In this document: positions 1 to 5,725 of the stretch, piece by piece
How positions within the stretch are numbered: the stretch's first letter is position 1
Layout: each line of letters opens with the position of its first letter
Notes under the pieces: model-generated
The model's input: only the letters and a program-made list of their open reading frames with translations
Told to the model about the DNA's origin: nothing
Database searches by the model: none
Translations under genes and position numbers: made by a program
Assembly (NCBI GenBank): GCA_934394515.1
Contig: CAKRRU010000117.1
Location: 1-7,163, forward strand
Direction: 5' to 3'
DNA length: 7,163 nucleotides
Source of the DNA: an uncultured Acetatifactor sp.
Lineage (GTDB): Bacteria > Bacillota > Clostridia > Lachnospirales > Lachnospiraceae

Positions 1-27
1 TATGGTTGGGGACTGAAGGAGCAGAGA

Positions 28-1113
28 ATGATATCGAATCAGATTTTACAGAACACCATTGAAGGATTGAAAGGAATCGCCAGAGTAGAATTATGCGTCA
101 TGGACGTGGACGGCAAGGAAGTGGCAGCTACCATGGAAATGGGGAACTGCTCTAAGCCTGCGGTGGAATTCGCAGCATCACCGGCGGACTCCCAGGAGAT
201 CCAGGGATATCAGTATTTCAAAATCTATGATGAGCAGCAGCTGGAATATATTCTGGTAGCCGGCGGAACCGGTGAAGATGTGTATATGATCGGCAAAATG
301 GTTGCATTTCAGATTCAGAATCTGCTGGTGGCTTATAAAGAGAGATTTGATAAAGATAATTTTATCAAAAATCTGCTGTTGGACAATCTGCTGTTAGTGG
401 ATATCTACAGCCGTTCCAAGAAGCTGCACATCCAGACGGATGTCCCCAGAGTGGTCATGATCGTGGAATCTGCAGGCGGCAAGGATAATAACGTGCTGGA
501 ACTTGCAAGAACACATTTCGGAACCGGCAGTAAAGATTTTATTACGGCTGTGGACGAGAGCAACGTGATCGTTGTGAAGGAATTCGCGGAGACGGATACC
601 GGAAAAGAGATCGAGAAAGCTGCAAGAACTCTGGAAACAGCCTTGTTAAAGGAAGGCATTAAGGAGATCCGTATTGCATACGGTACCATCGTGCATGAGA
701 TCAAGGAAGTCAGCCGTTCCTACAAGGAAGCAAAGATGGCTCTGGATGTAGGTAAGATTTTTTTCGATGAAAGAGATATTATTGCATACAGCGAACTGGG
801 AATCGGACGACTGATCTACCAGCTGCCGATTCCGCTGTGTAAGATGTTTATCCGTGAGATCTTCGGCGGCAAGAGCCCGGATGATTTCGATGAGGAGACG
901 CTTACCACCATTTATAAGTTCTTTGAGAACAGTCTGAATGTGTCGGAGACCTCCAGACAGCTGTTTATTCACAGAAATACACTGGTTTATCGTCTCGACA
1001 AGCTGCAGAAGAGTACCGGACTGGATCTGAGAGTGTTTGAAGATGCGATCACTTTCAAAATCGCATTGATGGTCGTAAAGTATATGAAGTATATGGAAAC
1101 GTATGAGTATTGA
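28..1113 (+). CDS. CdaR/PucR-type transcriptional regulator with C-terminal helix-turn-helix
   Basis: A 361-residue protein, probably a cytoplasmic DNA-binding regulator. The C-terminal part (about residues 291-350) matches the PucR/CdaR HTH layout: a helix around TIYKFFENSLNVSETSRQL, then the recognition segment FIHRNTLVYRLDKLQKSTG, then the conserved tail DLRVFEDAITFKIAL. Residues about 135-250 look like the degenerate GGDEF-like middle domain of CdaR proteins (for example SYKEAKMALDVG at 231-242). Residues 1-110 form an N-terminal sensor-like domain whose ligand I cannot name. There is no signal peptide or membrane segment. The ATG has AAGGAG at 16-21, six bases upstream, which supports this start. 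Family members respond to small metabolites such as purine breakdown products or sugar diacids, but nothing here identifies the ligand. It lies upstream of ftsE, separated by 205 bases containing a structured element, so control of the division genes is possible but unproven. The TGA stop sits inside the left arm of that element. Confidence 0.87.
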   Translation: MISNQILQNTIEGLKGIARVELCVMDVDGKEVAATMEMGNCSKPAVEFAASPADSQEIQGYQYFKIYDEQQLEYILVAGGTGEDVYMIGKMVAFQIQNLLVAYKERFDKDNFIKNLLLDNLLLVDIYSRSKKLHIQTDVPRVVMIVESAGGKDNNVLELARTHFGTGSKDFITAVDESNVIVVKEFAETDTGKEIEKAARTLETALLKEGIKEIRIAYGTIVHEIKEVSRSYKEAKMALDVGKIFFDERDIIAYSELGIGRLIYQLPIPLCKMFIREIFGGKSPDDFDEETLTTIYKFFENSLNVSETSRQLFIHRNTLVYRLDKLQKSTGLDLRVFEDAITFKIALMVVKYMKYMETYEY

Positions 1114-1274
1114 TCACTATTCAGAGCCAAGTAAATATCGATAAAGGCACGTCGAATGCTCGCATTCGTAAGAGCCTTTAACGATATTTATTTGGCGAGA
1201 AAGCCCCAATGAGCAAAGGGAAAGCTCCGCTAGGAGCGACTTTGCGAATTGAGGCTCTGAATAGTGATCGATAC
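1107..1274. repeat. Large branched inverted-repeat element (three-way-junction fold)
   Basis: About 168 bases fold on themselves almost completely. The closing stem pairs 1107-1128 with 1253-1274: 22 pairs, one of them T-G. Its core GATCACTATTCAGAGCC (1112-1128) is a perfect 17-base inverted repeat of 1253-1269. The first inner branch pairs 1129-1148 with 1174-1193 (18 of 20 Watson-Crick, one T-G, one A-A mismatch) and is capped by CGAATG-CTCG-CATTCG at 1153-1168. The second inner branch pairs CAAT (1207-1210) with ATTG (1248-1251), then has GA opposite GA, then GCAAAG (1213-1218) with CTTTGC (1240-1245), and is capped by GCTCC-GCTA-GGAGC (1224-1237). There is no T-run after the closing stem, so it does not look like a simple terminator. 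It contains no ORF. It could be a MITE-like repeat, a structured RNA or an mRNA processing site; the sequence alone does not decide. Confidence 0.8.
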
Positions 1275-1318
1275 GTAGGATTTAATAAGCAACAGGCAAT
1301 AGAAAGGCATGATATAAA

Positions 1319-2062
1319 ATGGCAAAAAAAGAAGCACAAAGGCTGAAAAGAGAGAAGTTCATAGAGGAAAACGGGATCATCTTTCTGGATAATGTAAGTA
1401 AGTCTTATTCCTCAGGCTCTCCGGCACTGAATGGTGTATCACTCAGCATCGGAAGAGGAGAATTTGTATTTATCGTGGGCGACAGCGGATCCGGTAAATC
1501 AACACTGATTAAATTACTGCTGCGGGAGCTTACAGCGACCAGCGGCAGTGTTTATGTTATGGGAAATGATCTGGCGAAGCTGAGACACCGACAGATTCCG
1601 CGATTCCGTCGTAATCTGGGTGTTGTGTTCCAGGATTTCAGACTGTTAAATGACCGTAATGTATATGAAAATGTGGCATTTGCACAGCGTATCATAGAGA
1701 CTCCTGTGAGCGAGATCCGCAGAAATGTTCCTGCAATTCTGGCAACCGTGGGTCTGGCAGGCAAATACAAGGCCAAGACAAAACAGCTTTCAGGCGGTGA
1801 ACAGCAGCGTGTCGCTCTGGCAAGAGCGCTGGTTAACAATCCTTCCGTACTGCTGGCGGACGAGCCTACCGGTAATCTGGATCCGAATAACTCCTGGGAG
1901 ATCATGAAACTTCTGGAAGAGATCAACGAAAGCGGCACCACGGTAGTTGTGGTTACTCATAACCGCGAGATCGTCAATGCCATGCAGAAACGAGTGATCA
2001 CCATGAAAAAGGGCGTGATCATCAGTGACGAAGAGAAGGGTGGATATATTGATGAAGATTAG
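1319..2062 (+). CDS. ftsE: Cell division ATP-binding protein FtsE
   Basis: A 247-residue ABC ATPase, the cytoplasmic motor of the FtsEX complex, which couples ATP hydrolysis to control of septal peptidoglycan hydrolysis. All ABC motifs are intact: Walker [10 protein letters not shown] at 54-62, Q-loop VVFQDFRLL with Gln105, signature LSGGEQQR at 157-164, Walker B VLLADEP at 177-183 with Glu182, D-loop GNLDP at 185-189 and switch His214. VVFQDFRLL and [10 protein letters not shown] are typical of FtsE, and the immediate ftsX neighbour confirms the assignment. The protein carries about 17 extra basic residues ([14 protein letters not shown]) before the usual FtsE start. No in-frame ATG lies closer to the domain, so the 1319 start stands. 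Its ribosome site is weak (AAAGG at 1303-1307, 11 bases from the ATG), which may mean low translation or coupling to other signals. Its 3' end overlaps ftsX by 11 bases. Confidence 0.97.
   Translation: MAKKEAQRLKREKFIEENGIIFLDNVSKSYSSGSPALNGVSLSIGRGEFVFIVGDSGSGKSTLIKLLLRELTATSGSVYVMGNDLAKLRHRQIPRFRRNLGVVFQDFRLLNDRNVYENVAFAQRIIETPVSEIRRNVPAILATVGLAGKYKAKTKQLSGGEQQRVALARALVNNPSVLLADEPTGNLDPNNSWEIMKLLEEINESGTTVVVVTHNREIVNAMQKRVITMKKGVIISDEEKGGYIDED
2036..2043 (+). promoter_or_regulatory. Ribosome binding site that sets the ftsX start at 2052
   Basis: AAGGGTGG inside the end of ftsE lies eight bases before the ATG at 2052. An earlier in-frame ATG at 2025 would add nine residues (MTKRRVDIL) and has no comparable site at a suitable distance. 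The protein starting at 2052 ([14 protein letters not shown]) also looks like a normal FtsX N-terminus, with a short cytoplasmic amphipathic segment before the first membrane helix. Confidence 0.7.
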
Positions 2063-2987
2063 TACACTTTTTTATACGATCAAACAGGGATTTGCCAATA
2101 TTTTCCGTAACAAATGGTACTCCCTTGCTTCTATTGCCACGATATCCGCATGCCTGTTTTTATTCGGATTGTTCTATTCGATTGTTGCCAATTTCCAGAA
2201 CATTCTGAAGACAGCGGAAGAAGGCGTGTCCGTAACCGTATTTTTCCACAGCGAGATGGACAATTGCGAGAGCCATACAGATGGGCAGATCCCTTCGGAA
2301 CAGCGGATCGAAGAGATCGGACAGGAGATTGCCAAGCGCGCAGAGGTATCGGAAGTTCAGTTCCAGTCTGCCGATGAGGCATGGGCTACCTTTGGACCGG
2401 ACTATTTCGGTGAGGACTATGCGGATGGATTCCCGGAGAATCCGCTGGCGGGAGAAGATACTTATGAGATCTTCCTGAGTGATGTATCCATGCAGGATGC
2501 GCTGGTGACCTGGTTACAGTCCATTCCGGAAGTACGCAAAGTCAATTATTCTGAAATGACGGCAAATACACTCAGCGGATTGAATCTTCTGATCGCCTAT
2601 GTGTCCATGGGAATTATTGTGATCCTTCTGGCTGTCAGCATTTTCCTGATCAGCAATACGGTAGCCATCGGTATTTCTGTCCGTGCAGAGGAGATCAATA
2701 TCATGAAATATATCGGAGCCACGGACTTTTTCGTACGTGCGCCCTTTGTCCTGGAAGGTATGCTGATCGGACTGATCGGAGCGGCAGTGCCGCTGGGACT
2801 GATCTATTCCCTGTACAATTACGCATTGAATTATGTTGTAAACAGATTTATGGTACTCAGCGGATTTCTGAATTTCCTGTCAGTAGAGGAAATTTTCCAC
2901 TTCCTGACTCCCATATCTCTCGGTGTGGGCGTAGGTATCGGTTTCCTGGGAAGCATTTCGACAGTAAGAAAGCATTTGCATGTATAA
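2052..2987 (+). CDS. ftsX: Cell division protein FtsX
   Basis: A 311-residue membrane partner of FtsE from the start chosen here. It has the expected four-helix topology. Transmembrane 1 lies at about 22-44 (SLASIATISACLFLFGLFYS region). A large extracellular domain follows at about 45-177, and three C-terminal helices lie at about 178-202, 232-254 and 283-303. The cytoplasmic loop between helices 2 and 3 contains SVRAEEINIMKYIGAT (about 209-224), the hallmark FtsX coupling segment that contacts the ATPase. The extracellular domain should bind the coiled coil of the peptidoglycan hydrolase encoded next. The gene overlaps ftsE by 11 bases, indicating translational coupling and stoichiometric synthesis. 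A longer form starting at ATG 2025 is possible but less well supported. No truncation or frameshift is seen. Confidence 0.96.
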   Translation: MKISTLFYTIKQGFANIFRNKWYSLASIATISACLFLFGLFYSIVANFQNILKTAEEGVSVTVFFHSEMDNCESHTDGQIPSEQRIEEIGQEIAKRAEVSEVQFQSADEAWATFGPDYFGEDYADGFPENPLAGEDTYEIFLSDVSMQDALVTWLQSIPEVRKVNYSEMTANTLSGLNLLIAYVSMGIIVILLAVSIFLISNTVAIGISVRAEEINIMKYIGATDFFVRAPFVLEGMLIGLIGAAVPLGLIYSLYNYALNYVVNRFMVLSGFLNFLSVEEIFHFLTPISLGVGVGIGFLGSISTVRKHLHV

Positions 2988-2989
2988 AC

Positions 2990-2993
2990 GGAG
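2990..2993 (+). promoter_or_regulatory. Ribosome binding site supporting a TTG start
   Basis: GGAG lies six bases before TTG at 3000, in the 12-base gap after the ftsX stop. The next plausible in-frame starts would remove the lysine-rich head of the signal peptide, so this site with the TTG decides the start of the M23 gene. Confidence 0.7.
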
Positions 2994-2999
2994 ACAAAA

Positions 3000-4235
3000 T
3001 TGAATAAGACGAAAAAGAGCCTTCTGTGCCTGACACTGTGTGTGATACTGGCGGTTCCGCTCTGCGTTGGCGGTCTGCGGGTGCATGCCACCAATATGTC
3101 ATCCATCACCTCTGACAGCATCCGGGAGAAACAGGATCAGATCACTCAGGCACAAAAAGAAAAAGAGCAGATGAAAAGTAATCTGAGTAATCTGGAGCAG
3201 ATCAAAAAGGATCTGGAAACGCAAAAGACAAATCTCAAAAATTATGTGGCACAGTTAGATAAGAATCTGAGCCAGATAGAACAGAATATAGCGGAACTGA
3301 AGAGCAAGATCACCGCGAAAGAAGAAGAGATCACCCGGACCCGGGAGGAACTGGATGCGGCACTGGAAAAAGAAGAAAATCAGAAAGATGCCATGATCAG
3401 CCGCATAAGATTGATGTATGAGAAAGGTGATTCGTACATCCTGGATATGATGCTGAAGGCAGAAAGCTTCAGCGATTTCCTGAACCGTGCGGATTTCGTG
3501 GAGCTGGTCATGGCTTATGACAGGCAGCAGTGGAAAGACTTCATGGAGAACCGCAAATATATCGAACTGTGCAAAGAAGAACTGGAAGCCGAGAAAGCGA
3601 TTCTGGATGAAGCCAAAGCCGGTGTGGAACAGGAACAGTCCAATATGGAGGCTCTGATCGATCAGAAAAACCGGGATATTACAGCGTATGAGACAGATAT
3701 CTCCAACAAGGAACAGGCGATCAAGGAATATAAGCAGTCGATTGCGGATCAGGATGCGGAGATAGCTGCACTGGAAGCTGCAATCGCAGCAGAGAAAAAG
3801 AAAATACTGGAAGCCAGCGGTACGGTACTGACCTATGACGGCGGTACATTTAAATTCCCTCTGGCATCCTATACCAGAATATCGGATGATTACGGTAATC
3901 GTATCCATCCCACGCTGGGTATCGAACAATTCCATAACGGTGTGGACTTTGCAGCACCTAAGGGCACGGCAATCTATGCGGCTTATGACGGTCAGGTGGT
4001 GGCAGCTACTTACAGCAATACCATGGGCAACTATGTGATGATAGACCATGGCGGCGGATTGTATACGATCTATATGCATGCATCAGCACTATATGTATCC
4101 AAGGACGATGTGGTCGTGAGGGGAGAGACCATAGCGGCTGTAGGTTCCACGGGACGCTCCACAGGTAACCATCTCCATTTCAGTGTCAGAAAAGATGGAG
4201 CGTATACCTCGCCCTGGAACTACTTGTCACAATAG
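3000..4235 (+). CDS. Secreted coiled-coil M23 peptidoglycan endopeptidase, FtsEX partner (PcsB/EnvC-like)
   Basis: A 411-residue exported murein hydrolase starting at TTG. The signal peptide has a basic head MNKTKK, a hydrophobic core at 8-25 and a likely cut after VHA (28-30). Residues about 35-130 and 190-272 are heptad-rich coiled coil full of Lys, Glu and Gln. Between them, about 132-175 (MYEKGDSYILDMMLKAESF, then SDFLNRADFVEL), is the PcsB-type N-terminal hydrolase-domain segment, thought to contact FtsX. The C-terminal M23/LytM domain (about 285-405) has HNGVD with His312 and Asp316, YMH with His360, and HLH with His391 and His393, so both the zinc ligands and the catalytic histidine appear present. 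Unlike EnvC, whose LytM domain is degenerate and only activates amidases, this one may itself cut peptide cross-links. It lies 12 bases after ftsX, so one transcript is expected. Confidence 0.95.
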   Translation: MNKTKKSLLCLTLCVILAVPLCVGGLRVHATNMSSITSDSIREKQDQITQAQKEKEQMKSNLSNLEQIKKDLETQKTNLKNYVAQLDKNLSQIEQNIAELKSKITAKEEEITRTREELDAALEKEENQKDAMISRIRLMYEKGDSYILDMMLKAESFSDFLNRADFVELVMAYDRQQWKDFMENRKYIELCKEELEAEKAILDEAKAGVEQEQSNMEALIDQKNRDITAYETDISNKEQAIKEYKQSIADQDAEIAALEAAIAAEKKKILEASGTVLTYDGGTFKFPLASYTRISDDYGNRIHPTLGIEQFHNGVDFAAPKGTAIYAAYDGQVVAATYSNTMGNYVMIDHGGGLYTIYMHASALYVSKDDVVVRGETIAAVGSTGRSTGNHLHFSVRKDGAYTSPWNYLSQ

Positions 4236-4261
4236 ATTGTCTAATAGACAGATTGTGTGAC
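4226..4261 (+). other. Imperfect hairpin across the stop codon of the M23 gene
   Basis: CACAAT at 4228-4233 pairs with ATTGTG at 4252-4257. Inside it, TGTCT-AAT-AGACA at 4238-4250 forms a second short stem, and GT (4226-4227) can pair with AC (4260-4261) past a two-base bulge. No T-run follows, so a standard intrinsic terminator is unlikely. It could slow RNA decay from the 3' end or partly separate ftsEX-M23 from the protease gene. The rest of the gap to 4341 shows only very short inverted repeats and the protease ribosome site GGAGAG at 4331-4336. Confidence 0.45.
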
Positions 4262-4341
4262 TGCTTGCAGGCGAAGCGCGGAGAAATGCGTATTGTGCCA
4301 CCACCGGCGGTAATCATACCTAAAACATAAGGAGAGCATTT

Positions 4342-5592
4342 ATGGAGGGAAACGAAAACAAGCAAAAAAAAGGTCTGTTCTTAAGCGGTCTGATCGTAGG
4401 ATTCGCAGCGACCCTTTTGGTCGTCGGCGTGATCTTTATTGCTTTTCAGATACACCGTATTTTCAGCATGAAGGATGATGTGTCGGCACAGGTGTCTTAC
4501 GACGAAGATTCCGCAGTCAACGCGCAGACGGTGAAGAAACTGCAGCTACTGGAAGATACGGTAAAGGAAAACTTTTATTTAAGCGATGTGACAAATGAAC
4601 AGCTGGAAGACGGTATGTTTAAGGGATTGATGGAATCTCTGGATGATCCGTATTCCGAGTACTATACAGCGGAAGAGCTGACAGAGCTGACGGAACAGAC
4701 ACAGGGTATCTACTACGGTATCGGTGCCTATGTCAGTATGGATACGGATACAAATCTGCCGAAGATCAGCGGCGTCATAGAAGGTTCCCCGGCAGCAGGT
4801 GTGGATCTGAGAGCCAATGACATTATCTACGAAGTAGACGGGGAATCCACTGCAGGCAAGACCCTGACAGAATCTGTAAATATGATCCGGGGTGAAGAAG
4901 GCACCACAGTAGACTTAACGATCGTCCGACAGGGCGCTGGAGACTATCTCCACATTACGGTAGAGAGAGACAGAGTCGAAAGCCCCACGGTAAAATACGA
5001 GATGCTGGATGATACCATGGCATATATCCAGATCACGGAATTCGATGATGTCACCATAGACCAGTTTACGGATGCACTGGCTACCGTAAAAGGTTCCGGA
5101 ATGGAAGGGCTGATTCTGGATCTGAGAGGCAATCCCGGCGGAAGCCTGGATGCCGTGGTACAGATCGCCAGAAAGCTGCTTCCGGAAGGTATGATCGTGT
5201 ATACCGAGGATAAGGCAGGCAAACGCTCCGAGTACACCTGTGACGGCAAGAATCCGCTGAAAGTACCGCTGGTAGTACTGGTGGATATGAACAGTGCCAG
5301 TGCTTCCGAGATCCTCGCGGGAGCGATTCAGGATTACGGCATCGGAACTTTGGTAGGTACGACCACTTTCGGAAAAGGAATCGTACAGCAGATCATGCCG
5401 TTCACTGACGGATCGGCGGTCAAGATCACAATCAGCGCTTATTATACGCCAAACGGACGCAATATCCACGGCACCGGTATCGAGCCGGATGTTGTCTGCG
5501 AGTTTGACGGAGAGGCCTATTACAACAGCGATGACCCGGTAGACAATCAGCTGGAGAAGGCAAAAGAAGTGCTGCGCGAAATGATGAACTAA
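4342..5592 (+). CDS. S41 carboxyl-terminal processing protease with PDZ domain (CtpA/CtpB-like)
   Basis: A 416-residue membrane-anchored serine protease. A basic head (KQKKG) precedes one transmembrane helix at about 12-36, placing the rest outside the membrane. The helical segment at about 60-115 contains MESLDDPYSEYYTAEEL, typical of Ctp proteases. The PDZ domain follows at about 120-205 (IYYGIGAYV, then GSPAAGVDLRANDIIYEVDG). The S41 domain runs from about 220 and includes LILDLRGNPGG (257-267), NSASASEILAGA with probable nucleophile Ser320, and TTFGKGIVQ with Lys345 and Gln349. The 25- and 29-residue spacings from the serine agree with the known Ser/Lys/Gln triad of CtpB. GGAGAG five bases upstream supports the start. 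CtpB in Bacillus acts in sporulation signalling and lies near ftsEX; other Ctp proteases trim or degrade cell-wall hydrolases. By position, the neighbouring M23 hydrolase is a candidate substrate, but this is inference. Confidence 0.96.
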   Translation: MEGNENKQKKGLFLSGLIVGFAATLLVVGVIFIAFQIHRIFSMKDDVSAQVSYDEDSAVNAQTVKKLQLLEDTVKENFYLSDVTNEQLEDGMFKGLMESLDDPYSEYYTAEELTELTEQTQGIYYGIGAYVSMDTDTNLPKISGVIEGSPAAGVDLRANDIIYEVDGESTAGKTLTESVNMIRGEEGTTVDLTIVRQGAGDYLHITVERDRVESPTVKYEMLDDTMAYIQITEFDDVTIDQFTDALATVKGSGMEGLILDLRGNPGGSLDAVVQIARKLLPEGMIVYTEDKAGKRSEYTCDGKNPLKVPLVVLVDMNSASASEILAGAIQDYGIGTLVGTTTFGKGIVQQIMPFTDGSAVKITISAYYTPNGRNIHGTGIEPDVVCEFDGEAYYNSDDPVDNQLEKAKEVLREMMN

Positions 5593-5600
5593 AAAAAGTG

Positions 5601-5629
5601 TTGACAAAGCGTACAAAACTGTTTAATAT
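5601..5629 (+). promoter_or_regulatory. Near-consensus sigma-A promoter
   Basis: A perfect -35 box TTGACA (5601-5606) and a -10 box TAATAT (5624-5629) are separated by the ideal 17 bases. Transcription should begin around 5636-5637. The promoter starts only eight bases after the protease stop codon and points toward the ABC ATPase gene. It is unusual because a strong terminator lies directly in its path. Confidence 0.82.
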
Positions 5630-5644
5630 GTAACCCATAAAAAC

Positions 5645-5683
5645 AAAGGCGTTTTTACCGAATCGGTAAAAGCGCCTTTTTCT
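5645..5683 (+). terminator. Strong Rho-independent terminator, possibly bidirectional
   Basis: The left arm 5645-5660 (AAAGGCGTTTTTACCG) pairs with 5664-5679 over 16 bases, with one T-G pair and a three-base AAT loop, followed by TTTTT at 5677-5681. It lies 52 bases after the protease stop, so it probably ends that transcript. On the opposite strand the hairpin is followed by TTTGTTTTTAT, which could also work. It falls about 10 bases downstream of the predicted transcription start at 5636-5637, so it would also terminate most RNA from that promoter unless attenuated. Confidence 0.85.
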
Positions 5684-5725
5684 GTTATCAAAATTCCTGC
5701 CCGGAACACAGATTGGAGGAGCAAA

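Noticed and set aside
2..16. Possible last codons of an upstream gene ending in TGA at 14-16
   Set aside because: Only a few codons are visible, too little to support a gene.
405..972. Two overlapping minus-strand frames within the regulator gene
   Set aside because: No recognisable protein features, and the + strand regulator has clear domain signatures over the same bases.
1313..1320. TATAAAAT resembling a -10 box just before ftsE
   Set aside because: It overlaps the ftsE start codon and has no good -35 box at the right distance.
2025..2051. Longer FtsX start at ATG 2025
   Set aside because: A better-spaced ribosome site precedes ATG 2052, and the nine extra residues do not resemble an FtsX N-terminus. 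It is not fully excluded.
2831..3121. Minus-strand frames spanning the ftsX-M23 junction
   Set aside because: They cover the conserved last FtsX helix and the signal peptide of the next gene and have no domain signal.
3255..4079. A 274-residue open frame on the minus strand opposite the M23 gene
   Set aside because: Its His/Phe/Leu/Cys-rich composition is the mirror of Lys/Glu/Gln-rich coiled-coil codons on the + strand, it has no recognisable domain, and the + strand gene is certain.
4915..5616. A 233-residue minus-strand frame opposite the S41 protease gene
   Set aside because: It shows no motifs and lies wholly against conserved protease and PDZ coding sequence; treated as a shadow frame.
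5637..5725. Riboswitch or T-box in the transporter leader
   Set aside because: The leader is under 90 bases, most of it the terminator stem; no T-box or known aptamer core is visible.
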